Below are positions 1-5,969 of a DNA stretch of 5,969 nucleotides, piece by piece. Below the pieces are notes generated by a model. It was given only the letters and a program-made list of their open reading frames with translations, was not told the origin of the DNA and searched no databases. Each line of letters opens with the position of its first letter. The stretch's first letter is position 1. Source of the DNA: Symbiobacteriaceae bacterium (GTDB lineage Bacteria; Bacillota_E; Symbiobacteriia; Symbiobacteriales; Symbiobacteriaceae); NCBI GenBank assembly GCA_027356675.1, contig DAHVXO010000108.1, positions 1-5,969 on the forward strand. The letters are read 5' to 3'. The position numbers and the translations under genes are program-made.

Positions 1-913
1 ACCTGAGGTCGGCCCCGTGATCGATCAGGTGGGTGGCAAAAGAGTGCCGGATGGCGTGGGGTGTCACATGCATCAGAAGCGCCATCTTGCTGATGTAGCC
101 ATCGAGAATCCGCCGCACGCTACGGTCGGTGAGCCGCGTCCCCAGCTTGTTCAAGAAAAGCGGTTGGCGGCTGAACGACAGTTCCTGCTGGGCCGCCAGC
201 GCCCGCATCAACAGGTGCGGCCGGCCCTGTTGCAGGTACACCCCCACCGCTGCGATGGCTTCGCTGCCAACAGGCACCGCCCGCTCCTTGCGGCCCTTAC
301 CGTACACGATAACCCAGCCTTCGCTCAGGTCCACCGTGGTCAGATTGAGGCCAACCAATTCGCTGACGCGCATACCCGTGGCATAAAGCAGTTCCAACAG
401 AGCCTTGTCCCGCAGGCCAAGGAGCGTCGTCCGGTCAGGCAGGCTGAGCAGGCGGGTGAGGTCGGCCTCGGCCAAAAACACCGGCAACTTGCGTTCAAGC
501 TTCGGCGAGCGCACACCCAGAACCGGGTTCGCCGGGAGGAGGTCCAGCCGGCAGAGATACTTGAAGAAGGAACGTAGGCACGAAAGCTTACGGGCAATTG
601 TCCGGCGGCTGAATTCCTGCTTTTGCAGGAAGGCCAGAAATTCGCGGATCTTCAGATGGTTGACCGCCGCCAAATCGGCGAGCGAGGGAGACGGACCGGG
701 GTCGCACGGTGTGTCCTGGTGAGGCCTCGTACGACCGGACCGCCTGCCGCCGACCACGGGCACATCCTTGCCGCTGGTGACGAGCCAGGTGCCAAATTGA
801 GCCAGATCCAACTCGTAGCTGCGAATTGTGTGATCGGAGGCTGACTTCTCGACCCGGAGCGTTGCCAGGAACCCGGCGACCTCCGGTGACCAGCCGTGTC
901 TGACCGTCGCCAA
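1..913 (-). CDS. xerC: Tyrosine recombinase XerC, 3' end outside the window
   Basis: Site-specific tyrosine recombinase; in this family it acts with a partner at the chromosomal dif site to resolve chromosome dimers. From the chosen TTG (913), 304 complete codons are visible. The N-terminal SAM-like DNA-binding domain spans about residues 8-125 (DHTIRSYELDLAQF, then RRTIARKLSCLRSFFKYL). The catalytic domain follows: Arg182 in YATGMRVSEL, Lys206 in GKGRKER, and His286/Arg289 in PHAIRHSFATHL. The reading frame is cut after GADLR, so the second catalytic His and the nucleophilic Tyr are not in the window. TTG is chosen because AGGAGG (920-925) lies 6 nt upstream; an in-frame ATG at 919 directly abuts that site, and another ATG at 934 has none. 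The linker around residues 49-78 is longer than usual and rich in Pro, Gly and Arg. XerC is preferred over XerD because it follows topA-trmFO, as in other Bacillota. Confidence 0.92.
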   Translation of the reverse strand, partial: MATVRHGWSPEVAGFLATLRVEKSASDHTIRSYELDLAQFGTWLVTSGKDVPVVGGRRSGRTRPHQDTPCDPGPSPSLADLAAVNHLKIREFLAFLQKQEFSRRTIARKLSCLRSFFKYLCRLDLLPANPVLGVRSPKLERKLPVFLAEADLTRLLSLPDRTTLLGLRDKALLELLYATGMRVSELVGLNLTTVDLSEGWVIVYGKGRKERAVPVGSEAIAAVGVYLQQGRPHLLMRALAAQQELSFSRQPLFLNKLGTRLTDRSVRRILDGYISKMALLMHVTPHAIRHSFATHLIDHGADLR

Positions 914-919
914 GGCCAT

Positions 920-927
920 CCTCCTTT
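920..927 (-). promoter_or_regulatory. xerC ribosome binding site that decides the start
   Basis: The minus strand reads AAAGGAGG, a near-complete anti-SD match. It touches the ATG at 919-917 with no spacer, but lies 6 nt from the in-frame TTG at 913-911. Usual 5-9 nt spacing favours TTG as the initiator. This is inference from spacing only. Confidence 0.7.
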
Positions 928-973
928 GGCACATCAGGGCAAAACTGCGTGCTTTCCTTAGCGGTCGGCTTTT

Positions 974-1003
974 ATCCTAGCACATAGTATGAGCCGGAGG
1001 CAA
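974..1003 (-). promoter_or_regulatory. Candidate sigma-A-type promoter for xerC
   Basis: On the minus strand TTGCCT (998-1003) is followed after 18 nt by TAGGAT (974-979). Each hexamer matches four of six consensus positions. It lies in the only long noncoding gap of the window, which is locally AT-richer than the genes, about 50 nt upstream of the xerC ribosome binding site. An alternative pairing uses TTGTGG with TACTAT, slightly upstream. It would let xerC and downstream genes be transcribed apart from topA-trmFO. Prediction by eye only. Confidence 0.35.
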
Positions 1004-1113
1004 GACCACAATTCAGAAAATATCTCAATCCGGCATCATTTCGTTGTCACGATTTGTACCGGTCGTTTGGCGCGGCACACATCCGGGCTCCTGCTTGCGT
1101 GCCACATCCAGAT

Positions 1114-2499
1114 TTAGGCCTCGTTTGTATTGGCGGCACCCGCGGGTTCGGAAACTGCTCCCAGGGGTGTCCTGCCAAGGGCCTGAGGTGCCCACGCGGC
1201 CAGGATTTGCAGCGCCCGGTCTGCGATGGTCCGCTTGCGCAGTCGCTTGTCTTTGATCTTCTCCCCACCCAGTTCCGGCATGATGCCGAACGCGATGTTC
1301 ATGGGCTGGAAATGGTCGGGATCCGCGTGCGTGATGTAGTGCAACAGGGAACCGACTGCGGTCTCACGCGGGAAAACCACGGGCGCCTGTCCCAGCGCCA
1401 GGCGTGCGGCGTTGATGCCCGCTACCATTCCACCCGCTGCGCTCTCCACGTACCCTTCGACGCCCGTCATCTGGCCGGCGAAAAAGAGGTCGGGCCGGTT
1501 GCAGGACTGAAGAGTCGGCAGCAGGACCTTGGGTGAGTTGATAAAGGTGTTGCGGTGAATGACGCCCAGCCGTTCGAACTCGGCATTCTCCAGACCTGGG
1601 ATCAACCGAAAGATGCGCTTTTGCTCAGGCCACTTGAGGCTAGTCTGAAAGCCGACGATGTTGTAAAGCGAACCCGCAGCATTGTCCTGCCGCAGTTGGA
1701 CCACGGCATACGGGCGCCTTCCCGTGTGCGGGTCGGTCAGGCCGACGGGCTTGAGCGGGCCGTAACGCAGGACGTCAGGGCCGCGCCTGGCCATTTCTTC
1801 GACTGGCAGGCAGCCTTCGAAGAAGCTAACTTGCTCGTCTTCAGGGATATGGGGCATCGCTTTCTCGGCAGAGAGCAGCGCCGCCACAAACTCCTGATAC
1901 TCAGCCTTTTCCATGGGACAGTTCAGGTATTCGTTGCCCTCGCCCTTGTCGTACCGGCTCTGCCGGAAGACCTTCTGTTGGTCGATGGACTCCAGGGTCA
2001 GAATCGGCGCGGCCGCATCATAGAAGGAGAGATACCGCTGGCCAGTGAAGCGCAGAATCTGCCCGGCCAGGGCCTCGGAGGTGAGGGGACCGGACGCGAC
2101 GATAACGATGCCCTCCGTCGGGATTTCCGTGACTTCCTCACGTACAACCTCGATCAGCGGGTGGGAGACGAGGGCCTCTGTAACGCCTGCGGCGAAGTGC
2201 TCCCGGCTTACCGCCAGCGCCCCGCCGGCCGGTACAGCATGCGTGAGCGCCTGCTGCATAATGACCGAGCGCAGCCGGCGCATCTCCTCCTTCAACAGAC
2301 CGACGGCGTTCTCCAAACCCGCGCCGCGCAAGGAGTTGGAGCAGAACAACTCAGCGAAGTCCCCGGTTTGGTGGACCGAGGTCTTGCGGACCGGCCGCAT
2401 TTCGTAAAGCCGGACCCGGACACCAAGGGAGGCGGCCTGCCAGGCCGCCTCCGATCCCGCCAGGCCTGCGCCGATGACGGTGACACTTGGATTACTCAT
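1114..2499 (-). CDS. trmFO: Methylenetetrahydrofolate--tRNA-(uracil-54-) methyltransferase TrmFO
   Basis: Cytoplasmic FAD- and folate-dependent enzyme that makes 5-methyluridine at position 54 of the tRNA T-loop, taking carbon from methylenetetrahydrofolate rather than from SAM. The product is 461 residues, slightly longer than the roughly 435 of Bacillus subtilis. The N-terminal FAD-binding Rossmann motif is [13 protein letters not shown] (residues 8-20), followed by YEMRP (32-36). The CSNSLR motif places the family's catalytic Cys at 53, and a second conserved Cys is at 230 in [11 protein letters not shown]. The C-terminal flavoprotein signature is [18 protein letters not shown] (340-357). 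The last 20 or so residues are Ala/Pro/Gly-rich and look unconserved. The ATG at 2499 shares its A with the topA TAA stop, and GAGGTG (2508-2513) lies 8 nt upstream, inside topA. Translational coupling to topA is likely. A longer in-frame reading upstream would overlap topA and is not needed for the fold. Confidence 0.97.
   Translation of the reverse strand: MSNPSVTVIGAGLAGSEAAWQAASLGVRVRLYEMRPVRKTSVHQTGDFAELFCSNSLRGAGLENAVGLLKEEMRRLRSVIMQQALTHAVPAGGALAVSREHFAAGVTEALVSHPLIEVVREEVTEIPTEGIVIVASGPLTSEALAGQILRFTGQRYLSFYDAAAPILTLESIDQQKVFRQSRYDKGEGNEYLNCPMEKAEYQEFVAALLSAEKAMPHIPEDEQVSFFEGCLPVEEMARRGPDVLRYGPLKPVGLTDPHTGRRPYAVVQLRQDNAAGSLYNIVGFQTSLKWPEQKRIFRLIPGLENAEFERLGVIHRNTFINSPKVLLPTLQSCNRPDLFFAGQMTGVEGYVESAAGGMVAGINAARLALGQAPVVFPRETAVGSLLHYITHADPDHFQPMNIAFGIMPELGGEKIKDKRLRKRTIADRALQILAAWAPQALGRTPLGAVSEPAGAANTNEA
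2428..2452. repeat. Perfect 12-bp inverted repeat inside early trmFO
   Basis: The arms GGAGGCGGCCTG (2428-2439) and CAGGCCGCCTCC (2441-2452) are exact reverse complements around a single base at 2440. The site lies in trmFO codons 16-24, just after the dinucleotide-binding glycines, where the minus strand encodes SEAAWQAAS. In RNA it could fold into a stem of about 10-11 bp with a short loop. Because both arms encode a conserved Ala-rich helix, chance from GC-rich codon choice is a real alternative. Confidence 0.75.
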
Positions 2500-4628
2500 T
2501 ATGAGGGCACCTCTTCCATTTCCTCCACCGGCTCGACGAATGTGCAGCCGGGCTGCTTGCACATGTGGACCAACCCCAGGTCCTTGTGCTTCTTCTCCAG
2601 CAGGTACGGAGAGCCGCACTCCGGGCACCGCCTTGCGACCGGCTTTTCCCAGGAGACAAAATCGCATTCGGGATAGCGGGAGCAGCCGAAAAACCGCCGG
2701 CCACCCTTCTTGGACTTCCGCTCTACAACCATGCCCTCGGTGCAGTGGGGACAGAGGACACCGGTCTCCTCAAGAATGGGCTTGGTATTCTTGCACTCCG
2801 GGAACCCGGGGCAAGCCAGGAACTTGCCGAAACGACCATACTTGATAACCATGAGTTGGCCGCACTTCTCACACTTGACGTCAGAGACCTCGTCCTCGAG
2901 CTCGAAGCCGCCAATCTTCTCCTCGGCATCCTTAAGCGTGGCCTGGAAGGGGCCGAAGAACTCACCGAGCACCTCGCGCCAGTCGGCTTCGCCCTCTTCG
3001 ATATGGTCCAGTTCGCCTTCCATGGCCGCCGTGAACTCGACGTCGATGATCCGTGGGAAGTACTCCTTAAGGATATCGATCACTAGTTGACCGAGTTCCG
3101 TGGGGGCGAAGCGCTTCTCTTCCTTGATGACGTACCCGCGCGCCTGAATGGTTTCGATGATCGGGGCGTAGGTGGAAGGCCGCCCGATGCCGCGTTCCTC
3201 AAGCGCCTTGACCAGCATGGCCTCGGAGAATCGGGGCGGCGGTTGGGTGAAATGCTGCCGCGGCGTCAAATCGAGCAGGGTCAGCGATTGACCCTCCGAC
3301 AACTCGGGCAGAAGCCCTTCCTCTTCAGCGGGGGTCTCTTCGTCCACGCCCTCGATATAGATTTTCATGAAGCCTGCGAACTTCAGGGTTGAGCCGCTAG
3401 CCCTGAACACCTGGTCACCTGTTTGGATATCGACGCTCACGGTGTCCATGACTGCCGGAGCCATTTGTGAAGAGACGAACCGCTCCCATACCAGCCGGTA
3501 GAGCCGGTATTGATCCTGCGTGAGGAACCCCTTGACGGACTCTGGGGTCCGGGGGACCTCCGTGGGACGGATGGCCTCGTGAGCGCCTTGTTCACCGGCC
3601 TTCTTTTCGGCCTCGCGCTTCTCCAAGGGGATGTACTCCGCGCCAAACGTATCCCGGATGTAGTGATGCGCCGCCGTCTCGGCTTCGGCTGCAATTCGGG
3701 TCGAATCGGTACGGATATAGGTGATCAGACCAGTATGGCCGGCGTCGCCGAGGTCAAGACCTTCGTAAAGTTGCTGGGCCACCGCCATGGAGCGCCGGAC
3801 GGTGAATCCCAGCTTCCGGGACGCCTCTTGCTGGAGACTGGACGTGGTGAACGGGAACGCCGGGTTGCGGCGCTTCTCCCGCCTCTTGACGCTGAGAACC
3901 CGGAAGGCCTCAGTAGCCACAGCACTGACCACCGCCTGGGTCTCGGCCTCAGTCCTGAGGTCCACCTTACCGATGGTAGTACCGACATACTTGACCAGGA
4001 AGTGGGCCGCACCGATCTCACTGGCGAGGCGGGCCGTTAGCGACCAGTACTCTTCCTTGACGAACGTCCTGATCTCTTGCTCACGATCGACAATCAGCCG
4101 CACGGCCACCGACTGGACCCTGCCCGCCGACAGGCCGCGCCGGACTTTACGCCACAGGAGCGGGCTCAGCTTATAACCGACCAGGCGGTCGAGGATGCGC
4201 CGGGCCTGTTGGGCCTCCACACGCGAACGCTGAATCGTCCGCGGACGCTTGATTGCCTTTTGGATCGCATCCTTGGTGATCTCATGAAACTCGATACGAA
4301 CCGGCTGGTCCTGGTCTAACTTGAGTACCTGGGCCAGGTGCCAGGAGATTGCCTCTCCCTCCCGGTCCGGGTCAGTGGCGAGGAACACCTTGTCGGCCTT
4401 GCGAGCCGTGTCGCGCAGTTCCTTGAGGATGTCGCCTTTACCGCGAATCGTGATGTACTTGGGATCGAAGCCAGCTTCAACGTCCACACCGAGCTGGCTC
4501 TTCGGCAGGTCCCGAATATGCCCCATGGAGGCCTTGACGGTAAACCGCCGCCCAAGGAATTTTTCAATAGTCTTGGCCTTGGCTGGAGACTCTACAATGA
4601 TCAGGTTCTTGGACAAGCTTGCCCACAC
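2499..4628 (-). CDS. topA: DNA topoisomerase I (type IA)
   Basis: Type IA topoisomerase that relaxes negatively supercoiled DNA by transient single-strand cleavage through a 5'-phosphotyrosine. From the GTG at 4628 the product is 709 residues, the usual size for Bacillota. The TOPRIM domain begins with [18 protein letters not shown] (catalytic Glu13) and carries the metal-binding DPDREGE motif (Asp86, Asp88, Glu90). The active-site Tyr304 and Arg306 lie in [12 protein letters not shown]. Three C-terminal four-Cys zinc ribbons are complete: Cys586/589/606/612, Cys626/629/649/655 and Cys668/671/690/695. No key residue is missing. Start choice: GGAGGT (4638-4643) is 9 nt before GTG 4628. GTG 4646 has no good site, while TTG 4616 would give the family-like N-terminus [11 protein letters not shown] but has only a weak site. 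The gene follows dprA by 66 nt with no visible terminator and overlaps trmFO by one base. Confidence 0.97.
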   Translation of the reverse strand: MWASLSKNLIIVESPAKAKTIEKFLGRRFTVKASMGHIRDLPKSQLGVDVEAGFDPKYITIRGKGDILKELRDTARKADKVFLATDPDREGEAISWHLAQVLKLDQDQPVRIEFHEITKDAIQKAIKRPRTIQRSRVEAQQARRILDRLVGYKLSPLLWRKVRRGLSAGRVQSVAVRLIVDREQEIRTFVKEEYWSLTARLASEIGAAHFLVKYVGTTIGKVDLRTEAETQAVVSAVATEAFRVLSVKRREKRRNPAFPFTTSSLQQEASRKLGFTVRRSMAVAQQLYEGLDLGDAGHTGLITYIRTDSTRIAAEAETAAHHYIRDTFGAEYIPLEKREAEKKAGEQGAHEAIRPTEVPRTPESVKGFLTQDQYRLYRLVWERFVSSQMAPAVMDTVSVDIQTGDQVFRASGSTLKFAGFMKIYIEGVDEETPAEEEGLLPELSEGQSLTLLDLTPRQHFTQPPPRFSEAMLVKALEERGIGRPSTYAPIIETIQARGYVIKEEKRFAPTELGQLVIDILKEYFPRIIDVEFTAAMEGELDHIEEGEADWREVLGEFFGPFQATLKDAEEKIGGFELEDEVSDVKCEKCGQLMVIKYGRFGKFLACPGFPECKNTKPILEETGVLCPHCTEGMVVERKSKKGGRRFFGCSRYPECDFVSWEKPVARRCPECGSPYLLEKKHKDLGLVHMCKQPGCTFVEPVEEMEEVPS

Positions 4629-4637
4629 CCCCGTGCG

Positions 4638-4643
4638 ACCTCC
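4638..4643 (-). promoter_or_regulatory. topA ribosome binding site
   Basis: The minus strand reads GGAGGT, 9 nt upstream of the GTG at 4628. It lies inside the reading frame that would begin at GTG 4646, which argues for the shorter protein. The spacing is at the long end of normal. Confidence 0.6.
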
Positions 4644-4694
4644 CACCTGGTCTGGACCCGGTGGTTCCCTTAGACTATTCCGCCGATATCCCTT

Positions 4695-5786
4695 TTATCC
4701 GCTTCGGACGTACTGGCCACCAGGCAGGCGGCGTACGAGCCCTTTGACCTCGAGAATCGTCAGGATTCCCTGGACTTGTCCGGGGGCCATGCCGCTGGTT
4801 TCAACAAGGTCTCCTGCCCATTGCGGCTCCAATCCCATACCACGCAACACACGTTCCTCACTTGGCTCCAGGGTCCCCTCGGCTGAGCTGGGCGCTGCCG
4901 GCGCTGGAAAGCCAAGTCCCGCCAAAATCTCTCGGGCGGTGGTGGCCAGGGCGGCACCCTCCTGAATCAGCCGGTGCGGGCCCAAAGACATTGGACTGGT
5001 GATGGGACCGGGAACCGCAAAGACATCACGCCCCTGGTCGAGGGCAGCATCCACGGTGATGAGTGTTCCAGAATGCTCTCCTGCCTCCACCACGACCGTG
5101 CCATGAGCGAGACCGCTGATGATGCGGTTCCGCTCCGGAAAGAACTCACCGCGAGGTTCACAACCAGGCGCCCGCTCAGAGATGACCGCACCGGTCTGCA
5201 TGATTCGGCGATACAGGGGAGCGGCTTCAGCGGGGTAACAGACATCCGCACCGCCAGCCAGCACGGCGATCGTGGTCCCCCCCGCCTCGAGGGCCCCCTG
5301 ATGGGCAGTGCAATCGATTCCTCGGGCCATTCCACTGACTACCACCGCCCCTGCGGCGGCGAGCTCCCGGCCAATCCGATAGGCCACGGACCGACCGTAG
5401 GCAGTGGGCTTTCGGGTACCCACGATGGCGATGGTGGGCCGGGCGTCGGGTAGCCAGGGGCCGATCTGGTAGAAATAGGGCGGTGGGTTCGGGATGAGCC
5501 GTAACCGCACCGGGTAGTCCGGGTCAAGGATCGCCACCAGCCGCATTCCAGCGGCCCGGGCCGCTGCCCATTCCCTTTCAGCCTCTGTGATGATCTTGGG
5601 GTCAGTGCGGGCCGCGATTGCGGCCAGCGCTTGCGGCCGGTGCCACCCGCTGACCTGCTGCAGGTCGCTGGCGGTCAGGCACCAGGCGTCCGCCGGGTCC
5701 GGACAGGTCAACATCAGGTCGGCGAGCCGCTTGCGACCGACACCTGCGGCTCTTGACAAGACCAGCCAGACCAGCGGTCCCTCCAC
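4695..5786 (-). CDS. dprA: DNA-processing protein DprA (Smf)
   Basis: DprA binds incoming single-stranded DNA and loads RecA during natural transformation; it is also widespread in bacteria not known to be competent. The 363-residue product has three parts. An N-terminal helical SAM/HhH-like region (about 1-60) contains SRAAGVGRKRLADLM. The central Rossmann-like DNA-processing domain (about 80-290) shows VGTRKPTAYG (122-131), SGMARGIDCTAHQGAL (151-166), LAGGADVCYP (176-185), FFPERNRIISGLA (215-227) and VVEAGEHSGTLIT (232-244). A C-terminal winged-helix domain (about 307-363) carries the pattern ILTILEVKGLVRRLPGGQY. GTG 5786 is chosen because GAGAGGAG (5795-5802) is 8 nt upstream. The frame stays open to a GTG at 5819, but that codon sits in an inverted repeat and has no ribosome binding site. 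Upstream is an M20-like peptidase gene rather than the comM-type gene often found before dprA in Bacillota. Confidence 0.95.
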   Translation of the reverse strand: MEGPLVWLVLSRAAGVGRKRLADLMLTCPDPADAWCLTASDLQQVSGWHRPQALAAIAARTDPKIITEAEREWAAARAAGMRLVAILDPDYPVRLRLIPNPPPYFYQIGPWLPDARPTIAIVGTRKPTAYGRSVAYRIGRELAAAGAVVVSGMARGIDCTAHQGALEAGGTTIAVLAGGADVCYPAEAAPLYRRIMQTGAVISERAPGCEPRGEFFPERNRIISGLAHGTVVVEAGEHSGTLITVDAALDQGRDVFAVPGPITSPMSLGPHRLIQEGAALATTAREILAGLGFPAPAAPSSAEGTLEPSEERVLRGMGLEPQWAGDLVETSGMAPGQVQGILTILEVKGLVRRLPGGQYVRSG

Positions 5787-5794
5787 GGGCCATT

Positions 5795-5802
5795 CTCCTC
5801 TC
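5795..5802 (-). promoter_or_regulatory. dprA ribosome binding site
   Basis: The minus strand reads GAGAGGAG, 8 nt before the GTG at 5786. It begins directly after the 5803-5820 inverted repeat. Its position rules against the longer GTG 5819 start. Confidence 0.65.
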
Positions 5803-5820
5803 GGTGAAGGGGCCTTCACC
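5803..5820. repeat. Inverted repeat (hairpin) between the M20-like gene and dprA
   Basis: GGTGAAGG (5803-5810) and CCTTCACC (5813-5820) are perfect reverse complements separated by two bases; a realistic RNA hairpin has 7 bp and a 4-nt loop. It fills most of the 38-nt gap between the upstream stop and the dprA start and touches the dprA ribosome binding site. No T-run follows on the minus strand, so it does not look like an intrinsic terminator. A role in translation or mRNA processing is possible but unproven. Confidence 0.75.
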
Positions 5821-5824
5821 AGTG

Positions 5825-5969
5825 CTACCGGGGCCGCGCTGGTAACTTCTGTGCGGCCGACAGCAGCAGCATAACCTGCGCCAGGCCCTTGGTGAGCGGA
5901 GCGGTGTGAATATATTCATCGACCCTGTGCCCGTTCCCGCCGAGGGTAACCCCCACGGTCACTGCCGGA
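5825..5969 (-). CDS. Probable M20-family metallopeptidase, C-terminal fragment cut by the window edge
   Basis: The last 47 codons of a gene entering from the right edge, ending in TAG (5825-5827). The visible protein contains TVGVTLGGNGHRVDEYIHT followed by an amphipathic helix (APLTKGLAQVMLLLSAA). This resembles the end of M20 zinc peptidases and deacylases, where a Gly-rich turn carries the last metal-ligand His before an acidic/aromatic segment and a closing helix; in carboxypeptidase G2 the equivalent is a GGGYHSDKAEY-type motif. On that comparison the His of GNGHRVDEY would be the metal ligand. Substrate cannot be inferred: M20 includes peptidases, acylases and desuccinylases. It lies 38 nt upstream of dprA on the same strand, so co-transcription is possible. 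No start or other catalytic residues are visible. Confidence 0.62.
   Translation of the reverse strand, partial: PAVTVGVTLGGNGHRVDEYIHTAPLTKGLAQVMLLLSAAQKLPARPR

Larger units (their letters stand above)
914..1113. other. Intergenic region between trmFO and xerC
   Basis: This 200-nt stretch has no credible gene. Starting at the trmFO side it holds an imperfect stem (GTGGCAC with GTGCCGC, about 20 nt apart) with no following T-run, so it is not a convincing intrinsic terminator. An AT-rich segment with the candidate promoter and a CodY-box-like sequence follows, then the xerC ribosome binding site. An 11-codon ORF at 1047-1082 on the minus strand is preceded by AGGAG, but nothing else supports it. 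Confidence 0.7.

Noticed and set aside
17..577. Plus-strand open frame of 186 codons opposite xerC
   Set aside because: The minus strand here encodes intact XerC motifs; the plus-strand translation looks compositionally arbitrary and resembles no known family.
588..932. Minus-strand ORF of 114 codons starting near the xerC ribosome binding site (MPKEDGLGDG...)
   Set aside because: It is an out-of-frame reading of the xerC N-terminal region; the xerC frame carries the conserved recombinase sequence.
1047..1082. An 11-codon minus-strand ORF preceded by AGGAG in the xerC leader, a possible leader peptide
   Set aside because: It is very short, has no run of regulatory codons or adjacent attenuator, and lies upstream of the proposed xerC promoter. 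Chance is the simpler explanation.
1073..1105. Possible transcription terminator after trmFO (GTGGCAC paired with GTGCCGC)
   Set aside because: The stem is short with one G-U pair, the loop is about 20 nt, and no T-run follows on the minus strand.
1555..2676. Long plus-strand open frame (373 codons) opposite trmFO and the end of topA
   Set aside because: It lies antisense to a clearly conserved protein, its translation shows no recognisable domain, and GC-rich coding DNA commonly leaves an open antisense frame.
3510..4040. Plus-strand open frame of 176 codons opposite topA
   Set aside because: It is wholly antisense to the conserved topoisomerase core and has no ribosome binding site or domain that I can recognise.
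1..5969. Search for mobile elements, CRISPR repeats, tRNA/rRNA genes, riboswitches and defence genes
   Set aside because: No direct repeat arrays, transposase motifs, RNA gene signatures or anomalous genes were seen. A XerC-type recombinase here is in its normal chromosomal context and does not indicate an integrated element.

Overview
The window is about 6 kb of GC-rich bacterial DNA. Every gene I can support lies on the minus strand, so transcription runs from high to low coordinates. In that direction the order is: the 3' end of a probable M20-family metallopeptidase gene, dprA, topA, trmFO, and the 5' part of xerC, which is cut by the left edge. The order dprA-topA-trmFO-xerC is a familiar chromosomal housekeeping cluster of Bacillota (Firmicutes), where hslV, hslU and codY often follow xerC. 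Folate-dependent TrmFO, strong AGGAGG-type ribosome binding sites, GTG/TTG starts and high GC suggest a GC-rich clostridial or related Bacillota lineage. The genus cannot be named from this sequence.

Layout: 5825-5969 holds the last 47 codons of the M20-like gene. A 38-nt spacer carries a perfect inverted repeat and the dprA ribosome binding site. dprA occupies 4695-5786, and 66 nt separate it from topA (2499-4628). The topA stop codon and the trmFO start codon share one base (TAATG), so the two are probably translationally coupled. trmFO runs 1114-2499. A 200-nt, locally AT-richer noncoding stretch (914-1113) follows; it contains a plausible sigma-A-type promoter and a weak CodY-box-like sequence, then the xerC ribosome binding site. 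xerC occupies 1-913 and lacks its C-terminal catalytic end.

Functionally the cluster combines DNA handling (DprA: single-stranded DNA protection and RecA loading; TopA: relaxation of negative supercoils; XerC: dimer resolution at dif) with tRNA T-loop methylation (TrmFO: m5U54). There is no pathway link; this is conserved co-localisation. No mobile element, CRISPR array, RNA gene, prophage or defence system is visible, and I see no undescribed system. The points worth a second look are small: two perfect inverted repeats (early in trmFO and just before dprA), an unusual linker insertion in XerC, the xerC start site and regulatory region, and the non-canonical gene upstream of dprA.
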